Below are positions 1 to 9,161 of a stretch of DNA of 18,057 nt, piece by piece. Positions within the stretch are counted from its first letter, which is position 1. Every line of letters begins with the position of its first letter. The stretch comes from Dimargaris cristalligena. Taxonomy: Eukaryota; Kickxellomycota; Dimargaritomycetes; Dimargaritales; Dimargaritaceae. The DNA lies in NCBI GenBank assembly GCA_027576995.1, contig JANBQC010000578.1, forward strand, positions 1-18,057, given 5' to 3'. Under the pieces are notes generated by a model. It was not told the DNA's origin and searched no databases. It saw only the letters and a program-made list of their open reading frames with translations. Position numbers and translations under genes: made by a program.

Positions 1-1640
1 CATCACCTTTCCCTTTTTATCACCTATCTTTTTGAATAAAGTTCAGTTTTCAAGGATTTGAGTTCAGTTCTTTATACCCCCTATATTAACTAATAAGTGT
101 GCTTTCTGTATGCCCCTTACATATATCTGCTATAGCCTATATTAGTTAGTACTGTACCATGTACCTGCCACTAGTAGCCTGCTTAGCTAAGCCTAAGCCC
201 TACCTACTATGAGAAGCCTATCCTCTAGACTCTTGATGGACTAAGAGTGGTAAACCTGGGTGATAGAGAGGTCAGGTTACTTCTATATCCTTAGGACAGT
301 TGTCCCCTTTGGGCAGTTGCAGTAGTGAAATTATCAAAATTATTCAACCCTTTAAGGCAGGAGGATATATATAATGGTTTGATAATGAGCCCCCCTCAAG
401 AACCTTTCAGCTCTATTATTTAGAGATAAGGGTGGTATGGTATCCTCTGAGAGTGGGTTATATTTATCACCAATAATGTTAGGGTAAACTGACTCACATA
501 CAATAGGAGCAGCCTCTTACCAAAAATAAAAGTAGTACTCCAAAATCTATTCGGTTGATCTCACAGGATGGGGCTGCCCTGGAGGGTGTCTTCTCTGTTA
601 CCAAATAGCCTAGGACAAGTAAGAACCACAAAGCTGAGTATGGTTTTGATGCTGCTTGATCATCTAATAGTGGATATTAATGCAGATATTAGGTACACTA
701 AAAGATAAAGTGATTGAACATCAATGTCCGATTTTTTTTACATTACCATTTAGGATCTGTTATGGCAGGGATTAGATGAATATAACTATTTCCCGATGAT
801 CCATTAATCAAATGGGCCATTTACAACTGCTTCCAAGTGAAATGCAGCCTCTTGCACATCAGTGGCAAAGCAAGATCACTTTCTTGGTGATCCGATTATT
901 TATAATTGGGCGTATTAGGCGTTTCAATGATAAGGCAAATCATAATACCGGGCATTACTTTCTGCCGCTAGCCAGTTACGGAATGTTCGCCTGTTATAGA
1001 ATCACCGACATTACGAATGGAAGAAAGAGTGGTGATATACACTTGTTGCACATCAGGCAGCTAGAGGGAATAGGGCAGTCCCCGGCCATGTTAATGTTGC
1101 GGCGCCAGATGTGCCCGGCGACAAGCAGATGGTGCATATAGGCAGGCATCCAGCCGGACCTCCGATGGTATCTTCTCCTCCACTACCCTCGACTCATCCT
1201 GAAGGCTGTATGCGCATAAATGGTTCTTGAGTTATACCAGTATAAAAAGGAACAGTTGGCCAACCCAGAGACGGGTCCTCAGATGACTATTACTCCCATA
1301 CGTTTACTTTAATTTCCTACAATCATTACATTAATCTTCATATCCTATTGGTGCCGCTAATTATAATAAAGCTATCTTCTTGAATAATCCTACACTCGCT
1401 CAATCTCGTTTATAACAGCAACTCGGAATGCAAACCTTGTCGCCCATTATATGGGCATCGCTAAATAGGAATGGATAGGCCTTCGGCACATAAGGTCGTA
1501 TATTGGATTATCATCGCTGGTCACCATTCCCAGCCGATTATGGACAAGCTGGTGTTTAAAGCGGATTTGACGTTTACAATATTATGCTGTTATGAGCCAA
1601 CCAACTATGGATGGGGGATAATAGTTATCCCGCGGATTGA
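1..1640. other. AT-rich region without a supported gene
   Basis: This 1.6 kb stretch is visibly richer in A and T than the rest of the window. It has only short, uncoded-looking reading frames; the longest, 812-1141 on the + strand, has no family signature and ordinary-looking random composition. The region could be intergenic sequence or a heavily decayed mobile element. A TATAAAAAGG box at 1241 and an AATAAA at 1365 are listed separately. No tRNA cloverleaf or satellite array was seen. I assign no function. Confidence 0.5.
1241..1370 (+). promoter_or_regulatory. TATA box followed by a polyadenylation-like signal
   Basis: TATAAAAAGG at 1241-1250 is a strong TATA-type element, and AATAAA at 1365-1370 is a poly(A)-type signal about 120 bp further on, with no meaningful ORF between them. 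That spacing resembles the U3-R-U5 arrangement of a solo LTR. I could not find matching TG...CA ends with a target-site duplication, so this may be only a chance pairing of AT-rich motifs. Confidence 0.2.
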
Positions 1641-1804
1641 AGCTAGTGGCCTGGCTAATGATTAATTGTGCCAACGATCGAGACCTTTTCCAATCATATT
1701 TAACCCCCACCCCCTGGCCCCCCATCGTTCTAGGCCGTATACGCTCTATTATTCCGTTCCTCAACCCGCCTCGACGTTTCCTCGCCTGTCAAACACCGTA
1801 CTCC

Positions 1805-1825
1805 ATATATATATATATATATATA
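1805..1825. repeat. (AT)n microsatellite
   Basis: Ten AT dinucleotides plus a final A run without interruption. The tract lies about 75 bp upstream of a small ORF starting at 1900, so it could act as a loose TATA-like or nucleosome-excluding element, but that is inference. Confidence 0.95.
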
Positions 1826-1899
1826 CAGCCACGGTATATGGTAGCCCCAGTTCTTGTTCAATACCCCACATCGCGATAAGGAAGTATCTGTTCACCAAA

Positions 1900-2052
1900 A
1901 TGAGAGTAGTCGGTACTTACATTACGATTTTTTGGTTCGGTTCTACCAGTTTGGCTCATCCGGCCCTGTTTCCAGTTGGGAAAGACATCCTTGAAGCTCG
2001 GATTGAATTAGCCCAACGTGCCGCCGGTCCTTTCGAAACTCTACGACACTAG
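1900..2052 (+). CDS. Possible small secreted peptide (50 aa), doubtful
   Basis: The ATG at 1900 sits in an ACCAAAATG context, a good fungal start. It opens a 50-codon frame. Residues 1-19 look like a signal peptide: an Arg at position 2, a hydrophobic stretch (VVGTYITIFWFG), and a small-residue end (SLA) before a His-Pro. Residues 20-50 are polar and mixed, with a helix-like ILEARIELAQRAA segment. I recognise no family. It could be the first exon of a longer gene: GTAAAT at about 2176 and TTTTACAG at about 2240 form a plausible intron further down, but it lies in a different frame. It may equally be a chance ORF. Confidence 0.15.
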   Translation: MRVVGTYITIFWFGSTSLAHPALFPVGKDILEARIELAQRAAGPFETLRH

Positions 2053-2637
2053 CACACCGTCTCCTTGGACACACCGCCCCCCATCCCTAGGGCTCCGTCA
2101 CCTATCCCCAGCCACTATTAGATGTGCTCCCTTGAAGCCCACCCAATCAACGGGGGCATCTCCGGCCTCGTTCTTAAGTAAATTCGATTCCCTTGTCATT
2201 ACTAATGGGAATATTTCCTTTCGAACGCCACTTAACCTTTTACAGTTAGGCCGAATTTCCCCTATATACTGCTTTTCAGTGTTATTTTTTACACCCCTGG
2301 AATTTCACCCAAAAAAATCTAGGCGGGGGTTTTTTTCTCGAAGGAAGGATTGGGTGGAGTTTCAAGTCCGTTCATTCGTTTGTTTACGTTTGGATTGTTG
2401 TACACAAAAGAGTGGTGAGTTGAAGGCCAACCCTGACCAGTTCTAAGGTATACCAAATGTCCCGTCTTCACCCCTTGGCCATCTACTAGTTTTATTACAT
2501 TCTCCTATTGAATCCAGGGGATATGGTTTCCGGCGATTCGTGTGCTTGTATTATATTCAAAACATTAACCTCAACAACCCTTTTATTATTTCAGAAATCT
2601 TGTTAAACCAGCCGATTAGCCGGACCTTGCTACAACT
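2053..2637. other. Upstream region of BUB1
   Basis: No convincing coding sequence is visible. The interval holds a possible intron (GTAAAT near 2176, CTAAT, CTTAAC, then TTACAG near 2240) and a pyrimidine-rich TTTTATTATTTCAG just upstream of the BUB1 start at about 2580-2594. Either could belong to a spliced 5' untranslated leader of BUB1. There is an in-frame TAG at 2617-2619, so the coding sequence cannot extend upstream without splicing. Confidence 0.35.
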
Positions 2638-5600
2638 ATGCTCCGAAAGCACGGCAATCCCCGGGACTATCGACCAGAAGACTGGAGTGCCAAGCCTCCG
2701 CGGCCCATGGTCCCTAAACAGGCTCCCCATCAGCCGCCGCCGCAGCCCCTCCCTTTAACCCATTTCCAATCCCCGCTGGTGTCGCCCCAGTCCGCCGTGG
2801 CGAACCCAATTTCACCCGCTACTGTAACGGCGCCCCGAGCCCTACCCCGGGCGCAGCTCGAGCGCCAATTCAACCAATACGTCAGCGAAATCCAAAAGGT
2901 TAATTTCGAGCTTGACGATGACCCCCTAGACCCTTTTTACCGGTGTCTCCAATGGGGCCTGCAACACTTTGTCGACCCGGACGAGCAGCTCGACCGACTG
3001 TTCGCTCTCGTTGAAGAAACGTTTGACCTATTTCTAGAAGACAGTCGGTACCGCTCCGACGCCCGGTTCCTTAAAATGTGTACCACGTACAGTCGGTTTT
3101 TGATGCATTTGCCCGCATCGGAGAAGGGCGGTTTGGATAAAGCGTTGGCCATTTTCCAACACATGGCGGAACATAGTATTGGGCAGGCCCTGGCGGTTTA
3201 TTACGAAGAGTACGCTGAGGTCTTGGAACGGATGGGCCGGTGGGAAGAAGCCCGGTCTGTATACGAAGAAGGCGTGCAAAGAGAGGCTAGGCCGAAGGAG
3301 CGGTTGCTACGCCGCTATGCTCAATTCTGCCAGCGGGTCGAGGGAGAACAAGCCGGCCGTACCAGTTCTAGCCAAGTAAGTCATATTCTAGTTAATTTAG
3401 GTCGGTAGGTAGATGGGTTATAGGCTGATGGTGATGTTCCGCGAGCTCATTGTATTTTTCGGCCATTAGTTTATTACTCGACAGGTCCATCGCATGCGTT
3501 TTTAGTATTTTTCAACTAATCTCTATAATATATTTGGACCACTACAGTCTTCTCCCGTACTCCAACAGTCGATGATACCTCAGAATCGCTCGACTCATGC
3601 TTCGCCTGTTCTCACAGCCCCTCCCGTGGCCAAGCCGACCAGTTCCTCCCGAATCGAACGCCTATACATCAATACTGACCTATTCTATCCCGAAGGCCAA
3701 GAAGTTTCCCTTGAGGAATACCGGGCCAGTCTTGCACGCTACGAATGGTCCTACTACTTGGATGAATCGGATACCGAGATGGAATTACCCCCCGCCAGCC
3801 CCCAGTCCTCGTTTGCTCACCCTGACCTTCCTCCGCGGATGGTTCACGACAATCATGATATTACAGCTCAATTAGACGCTCTCGACATTTTAGAAATGCC
3901 ACCGAGTACCCGCAAAATTATGGTCCACCAAACCCCGATCCAATACCGAGTACCTCTACACGATGATACTGATGACCGAACTCCGTTTGCGCGCCGGACC
4001 TCGGCATCCGCCCTAGCTCAGAATGCCCAAGCTAAACCGGCCCCGAAGCTAGTATCATCACCGACAATCAACACTAAAGCGGCCGAAGCCGAAATGATTG
4101 AAATTTGGAACCAGCCCCTAAAATGCGACGAGTCCGAAGATGACGCTCTGTATGACGACCGTGGTGAGGATGGAGGAGCTGTTTCCCCATCACGATCTGG
4201 GCCCGGGCCAGCAGCCCGCGTGGCTTTTACCCCCCATTCTAACCCCATGGACTATAACGACGAAAATGCGGCACAGCTAAGATCGGCGGCCCGACCTTTT
4301 GCTGGGGCAAGTAAAGCCGCACCCCTCCATTACCCCACCGGCTCGTCATCGTCGTCATCCGATAACGACGAGGGAATTGATTCCGCCACCGCCGCTACCG
4401 CAGCGTCCTCGTCTTTTCGGGGACCACCTGCTTCCCAAAGCAAACCGATGAAAATGGCCATTTTCTGTGATCAGCCTACTCCCCAACCTACCCCCTCGGC
4501 CCCTTCCGCGTTTAGCCGATCGTCCATCATGACCCCTGGCGGTGGGGGGTCGAGTGGTACCAGCGGCTCCCATTCCGCCGCCCGGGGTTTCGGGACCCCG
4601 GCCAGTGTACTCCAACCTAAATCAGCGGCCCATGCCTTTGGGTCCAGTAGTAGTACCCGGCCCCAGCCGGACCCGACCCCACTTAATCGCAAACACTCCC
4701 ATTTTGCCATTTTTCGGGACGAGGTGATTCACACTAAATCAGTGGATGCTCCGCCATCCTACCCGTCGTCCAGTTGGAGGGGCTCAGCCTTAGGCTTGGG
4801 CTCAGGCTCCGTGCCCGACTTTGACGGCGATGACACATTGGATCACCTGGGCTACGGTGGCAGTAACGGAATACCCGGCCCTAGTTTCCACGAAACTACC
4901 GTGTCAACTATTAGGCCCGTCCAGTCTGCAGATTCGACCGGTTCATTCCGGGCTAATCTGTCGGAATTCGACTATAGTATGGATGTCCCCGAAGATACGA
5001 CCTGGCCCCATCCGCCATCCGCCATGGATTGGGGCGCCGAATTCCAACGACCCCCGGGGGGCGCTGAGGGTTCCGTACCCCCTATGGCCCGTACCGCCGC
5101 CCCGGGTACTACTATCACGGCTACCACCAGTACGGATCCACCCACCGCCGCAACCCCACTGGCGAGTTGGGTGGACAGCGCAGTTCAAGCGGTGCGCTCG
5201 GTTCTGCCCGCTTTACCCGACTTCCACGGTTACCCTACCGAAATGTGCAACCAAACGGCATATATCCAAAAGCTGTGTCGTAAACGGGGCAAGCGGTTCG
5301 CGCGCGGCGGCGGTGGCGGTGTGAATGGTGGCGATGATGCCACCGTCACCCTAACGCGCACCCGCTTCGACCAAGACGATTTGAGCATGAACACCGAAAT
5401 GCTCGGTCAGGCCTTGGGTATGGTCGACTTAGGACCCCACCAGTATACGATCGAAACCAAATTGGGGGAAGGGGGGGATGCGGTAGTGTATTTGGTGACG
5501 GACCTACAGGTAGTAGAAGCCATGGACTGGGGAGACCACGGAACGGCCATGGGATCCTCCCATTCGTACCTCCAGTCCTCGGGCTCAGGGACTGCCACTT

Positions 5601-7234
5601 CACCCGGGGCCGGCAGTATTTATCGGGCTCTGAAGGTCGAAACTGGAGGTACCCCTTGGGAGTTTTACATTTTGCACCAAATCCGCCAGCGCGTTAGCGC
5701 TCCCCTCAACGCCTCCCTCGTGGCCCCTCTCAGCTGCTACCATTTCCGCGACGAAACGTATTTGCTGACCCCTTACTACGGACACGGTAATTTGGTCGAT
5801 GCCATTAACGCCTGGCGCGCCGATCCCCAGTCGTTACCTGGATTACCACCCGCTGCGTTTGACGCCTTAGCCACCGCCCGTGGTGGGGGATCCGGGGTCG
5901 ACACTCCCGGATTGGACGAAATGTTGGCCATTTATTTTACGGTGGAACTTCTGCGTACCGTGGAGGCCCTCCATGAAGCCAACCTGGTGCACACGGACCT
6001 GAAACTCGATAACGCCATGCTGCGGTTTGATGGACCTGCAGGGCCGGGGACGGGTGGTACGTTGGGTGGTCACGGCTCCGGCGTGGAATTGGCCACCCCG
6101 TACCGGTCAATGGGTGGTACACCCGGCCTGGGACCGGTGGGTGGCCAGCGTTGGAACGCCCAGTATTCGCCACACGGAAAAGAAGGGTGGGGCGATAAGG
6201 GGATCTGTCTCATTGATTTCGGTCGGGCCCTCGATTTGACGTGCGTGCCGGACCGGTGGCCCAATGGTGGGGGTGGTGGTCCCGGTGAGGGTAGGCCGGG
6301 AACGGGCGGTGGGGTGGCCCTCACTAGTCAAGAGTGTGGTCAATTTCACACCGTCTTTCAACGACACTACATGTCCGCCGGTGGTGGTAGTGGCGGTTCG
6401 GGCTTGACCATGGGTGGCAACGGCGGCAGTGAAGGCCCCCGAGTTCGTGGGCAACCTTCCCCTCGTCTCGCTGGATCCGACCGCGGCAATCGATCCCGGT
6501 CCCGGTCCGGATCCCGGTCAAAATCCCGGAATCGGTCGGGCAGTGGTGGAAGTGGAGGGGCGGGGCTTCCAACCGATCGGGGGGAATTCTCTAACCTGGA
6601 TATCTATAGTCGGATTCGCCGGTTACGGCGGGAAGCCAGTGGGCCTAGTAGTAGTAGTAATCATGGTGGAGAATCAAGTGAGGATTCCGCTGGCTCGGGT
6701 GGCGGCGGGGACCCATCCCCGGATTGGGTGTTCCAACTCGACTATGTGGGTCTGGCTGGGATTGTCCACGGTTTACTGTTCGGCAAATATCTAGAACGGC
6801 TCCAACTGCAACCATCCGAATTCATTGACCCCCAGGCGCCTAATTCCGCCCCGTTCCAGCTTGTAATGCCCACCAACGCGGCGCTCAAACGGTATTGGCA
6901 GGTGTCGCTCTGGACCGACCTGTTCCAATTCTTACTCAATCCCCAGATTGTAGGTCCGCAACTGCTGAATCGGCGGACTACCGGCCAATACCCCTTCGGA
7001 AATGGTATCGCTACCGCCGGTAGGCCAATGAGTGGTGCGGGAACCCGGCCGGCGTCACCTTCGGCTACCCACTGGTCCCGGGCAGATGGCGTGAAATGTA
7101 TGACTCTTTTACGGCGACAGTTTGAACAATTCTTAATCGGCAACTCCCACAAAACTAACCGGAACTTGAAAACGCTATTGAAACAACTAAACTTCCGCGT
7201 GCACGAATACTTGAAGCAGAAAATGGTGCAGTAA
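2638..7234 (+). CDS. BUB1: Mitotic spindle checkpoint serine/threonine kinase BUB1
   Basis: Exons 2638-3375 and 3548-7234 join in phase 0 (GTAAGT donor, CTAAT branch site near 3516, ACTACAG acceptor) to give 1474 residues, longer than the ~1000-1100 usual for Bub1. Residues about 74-235 form the Mad3/BUB1 TPR-like domain that binds the kinetochore protein KNL1/Spc105. Residues 284-305 (NTDLFYPEG, then SLEEYRA) match the GLEBS motif that binds Bub3. A long low-complexity linker follows, with ABBA-like motifs at 549-554 and 632-637. The kinase domain begins near 879. It shows LGEGGDAVVY, the Bub1-typical PWEFYI with Lys942 and Glu951, HTDLKLDN (Asp1063, Lys1065, Asn1068), IDFGRALDL (Asp1136) and LDYVGLAG near 1310. 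All catalytic residues are present, so it should be active. No KEN motif is visible, which favours Bub1 over a combined Mad3/Bub1. Gly/Ser-rich inserts interrupt the kinase domain. Confidence 0.93.
3376..3547 (+). other. BUB1: BUB1 intron
   Basis: The 172-bp intron runs from GTAAGT to ACTACAG. An AACTAATC branch site lies about 28 nt before the acceptor. Both ends are in phase 0. An earlier CGACAG acceptor (ending 3484) would run into TAG within seven codons and is excluded. A later CCAACAG (ending 3568) is also in frame and would remove seven codons. Confidence 0.85.
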
Positions 7235-7239
7235 ATAAA
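7234..7239 (+). terminator. BUB1: Possible BUB1 poly(A) signal
   Basis: An AATAAA hexamer overlaps the last base of the BUB1 stop codon. It could act as the poly(A) positioning signal for a very short 3' UTR. ATAAATACTAAA near 7401 is a later alternative. Confidence 0.3.
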
Positions 7240-7541
7240 TAGACAGGTTTAATTTACGTTGTCCCGTTCCCATATCACTCCATCCTACCTAATCCCCAAT
7301 TATTATTAACACCGGGTTATCAGTCGCTACCTTAGTTCGACTTCTCTTTTATTTTTATATTTCGTTGTACGCTACCATTCCCAAGATATTCACATGCACA
7401 TAAATACTAAACATACCCCCTTCTATTGACTAGTTTCGCTATAAAACACAGATTAATGTTGGGCTCCGGGGAATGGCGATGTTTATATAACCCAAACACT
7501 CACTATTGGCATTTTACCTTAACTACAGAGTAAAGTCATAG
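7235..7541. other. Convergent 3' intergenic region of BUB1 and SPP2
   Basis: These 307 bp separate the stop codons of two genes facing each other. The sequence is AT-rich, with AATAAA-like and TTTTATTTTTATA stretches that fit 3'-end formation on both strands. I see no ORF or structured RNA. Confidence 0.6.
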
Positions 7542-8723
7542 TTAGCGGCTTGGGCGGGTTCCGGTTGGTTTTGGAATATATCTCCCCCTTCCCTGATGGG
7601 GTCTTCCACCAGTGGGTGGTGGATTATTTAACGGACGGGCCCCTAGTCCCAGCTGGTGCGGTCGCCCTTCAATATCCGGAATAACCACGGCTCCCTTATG
7701 GCGGTCCCGCCCAATCGCTTCGCCCTCTTTCCAATTCATACCGCGTAACAGGGCCAGGGCGAAATCATCGCGGGACAAGCTCTGGTATTCGTCTAGTGTG
7801 GCTTCTTCGGGGGGCGGAGACGAGCTAGTACCACTCTCGGCTTCGGAATTGGTTTCGTGGTCTTCATTGTTTTGGCGAGTCGAGGTGGCCGTATTCTGAT
7901 CCCCCCGGCCCCTGCGCGTACGCCGGGACGATGCTGTTACGGATAGGGTTATCCGAACATCGGCAGCGGTACCCGACGGGGCATCCGAGCCGGCAGCTTC
8001 CGCATCTAATATAAGTTGGCGGGCGGCTTCAGCGTCTAAATCGTCCGGGGGTGAAATGAAAACATTGTCATTTTCGGCTGATGTGGGAGCGGGTATCGAG
8101 GCGGGTGGCGGTGATGATGATGGCAACGACTCTTCTGTAGTATCCACCGAGGCGGGTGGACTGGAAACTTTGGAAACTGAAGGCTTTAAATGAATGAGCC
8201 CGTATTTTTTAGGCTCATCGCTCCCTCCCAATCGGCTAGGGGCAGTCGTGGGGGCAGTGCCGTCGCCACTGCTATTCCCATTTTCCTTGGCAGCCGCCGC
8301 CACCGCCGTTTCTTCCTCCTTACGCTTCGGTCTTTTGCGTCGTCTCCAGTCGTCACTTTTGGGTAGTGGAATCACCAAGGGGCCCACTTGGACAGGTCGA
8401 TCCCGTAGTTCCAGCTGGCCCGCTTCATCCACCCCCGTCAGGTACTCGACTTTTTCCTTGGCTAGATCGCCACTGGTCCCATTCCCAAACGCAGAAGCTA
8501 CGGAAGAGCCGGCGGTCTTCTTGGCCCCAACTGCGTTGGGGGTCTTGAAGCCCTTGCGACCTTTGGCCGCGGCTAAGCTAAAGGTGACCAAAACAGGGGG
8601 GCTGGCTGGGGTGGCTGGGTTTGAAGAAACAGTGGTCGGAGTTGTGGCCGAGGGCGACGGTTCGGCGCGGGTAGCCGGGTTGAAAGATAGTGTCGTTTTG
8701 GGCTTCTGTTGGTACTTTTTCAT
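7542..8723 (-). CDS. SPP2: Pre-mRNA-splicing factor Spp2 (GPKOW/MOS2 family, G-patch)
   Basis: This is a single-exon, 393-residue protein. In yeast, Spp2 binds and activates the DEAH helicase Prp2 for catalytic activation of the spliceosome; that is family knowledge. The C-terminal G-patch, residues about 316-363, is the key evidence: DDFALALLRGMNWKEGEAIG, then VVIPDIEGRPHQLGLGA. LLRGMxWKEGExIG is typical of the Spp2/GPKOW G-patch. A VTFSL ... SVASAFG stretch at about 46-80 resembles the N-terminal motif of the family, and YLTGVDEAG with LVIPLPKSDDW at about 94-126 matches its conserved middle segment. A basic RRRKRPKRK run (127-135) may be a nuclear localisation signal. The remainder is Ser/Pro/Ala-rich and probably disordered. 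The ATG at 8723 is the natural start. It is longer than yeast Spp2 (about 185 residues) and closer to animal GPKOW. Confidence 0.88.
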   Translation of the reverse strand: MKKYQQKPKTTLSFNPATRAEPSPSATTPTTVSSNPATPASPPVLVTFSLAAAKGRKGFKTPNAVGAKKTAGSSVASAFGNGTSGDLAKEKVEYLTGVDEAGQLELRDRPVQVGPLVIPLPKSDDWRRRKRPKRKEEETAVAAAAKENGNSSGDGTAPTTAPSRLGGSDEPKKYGLIHLKPSVSKVSSPPASVDTTEESLPSSSPPPASIPAPTSAENDNVFISPPDDLDAEAARQLILDAEAAGSDAPSGTAADVRITLSVTASSRRTRRGRGDQNTATSTRQNNEDHETNSEAESGTSSSPPPEEATLDEYQSLSRDDFALALLRGMNWKEGEAIGRDRHKGAVVIPDIEGRPHQLGLGARPLNNPPPTGGRPHQGRGRYIPKPTGTRPSR

Positions 8724-9161
8724 GGTAAGAGGCGGGCGGCTGAACTAGGGTAAGTGGGGGTTATGGCCTCTAATGGGCAGGGTTCAACTACTGAACAAGG
8801 TATATCTAGAGTTTTAGAAATGGTCACTAAGTAATGGGTAATTGGTAGTAGAGAACCTCTAAATGAGAGGGGCGTACTGTACAGGTTAGTTGGAGAACTC
8901 CTAGGGCTATAGCATGGACCAATGAATGAATGAATGAATGAGTTTAGTACAAACTTAAATGGCTAGAACGAAACAACCAGCCGCTCGCTTGTGGCGGCAT
9001 CAACGCTCGACGACTAGAACAGGAAACTTTCACAAAATGTTTTTTGTTTAGCTGGGATAGGCGAACCAGGCTTTACATTCCGTTCTGCCGTTGCTACTGT
9101 TCAATTTCCGACCATTGTTATTTTATTTCTCTACCTCGTCTCGAATTGAACCGTTTCCCCA
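8724..9161. promoter_or_regulatory. Divergent promoter region of SPP2 and HAUS4
   Basis: These 438 bp lie between two divergent start codons, so promoters for both genes must be here or overlap. No strong TATA box is visible on either side. A short AATG tandem repeat lies at 8921-8940. I see no ORF of interest. Confidence 0.5.
8921..8940. repeat. (AATG)5 tetranucleotide repeat
   Basis: Five perfect AATG units sit in the middle of the SPP2-HAUS4 divergent promoter region. Such a tract is likely to vary in length between isolates. No regulatory role can be read from the sequence. Confidence 0.9.

Noticed and set aside
181..192. 12-bp perfect palindrome GCTTAGCTAAGC
   Set aside because: A single palindrome of this length is expected by chance about this often in 18 kb of AT-rich and mixed sequence, and nothing nearby gives it a role.
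812..1141. 109-codon plus-strand ORF in the left arm
   Set aside because: It lacks any domain, has mixed composition and sits in AT-rich, apparently decayed sequence.
6070..6572. Several Pro/Gly/Thr-rich minus-strand ORFs opposite BUB1
   Set aside because: They arise from the GGT/GGC-rich DNA of the kinase inserts read backwards, and have low complexity without domains.
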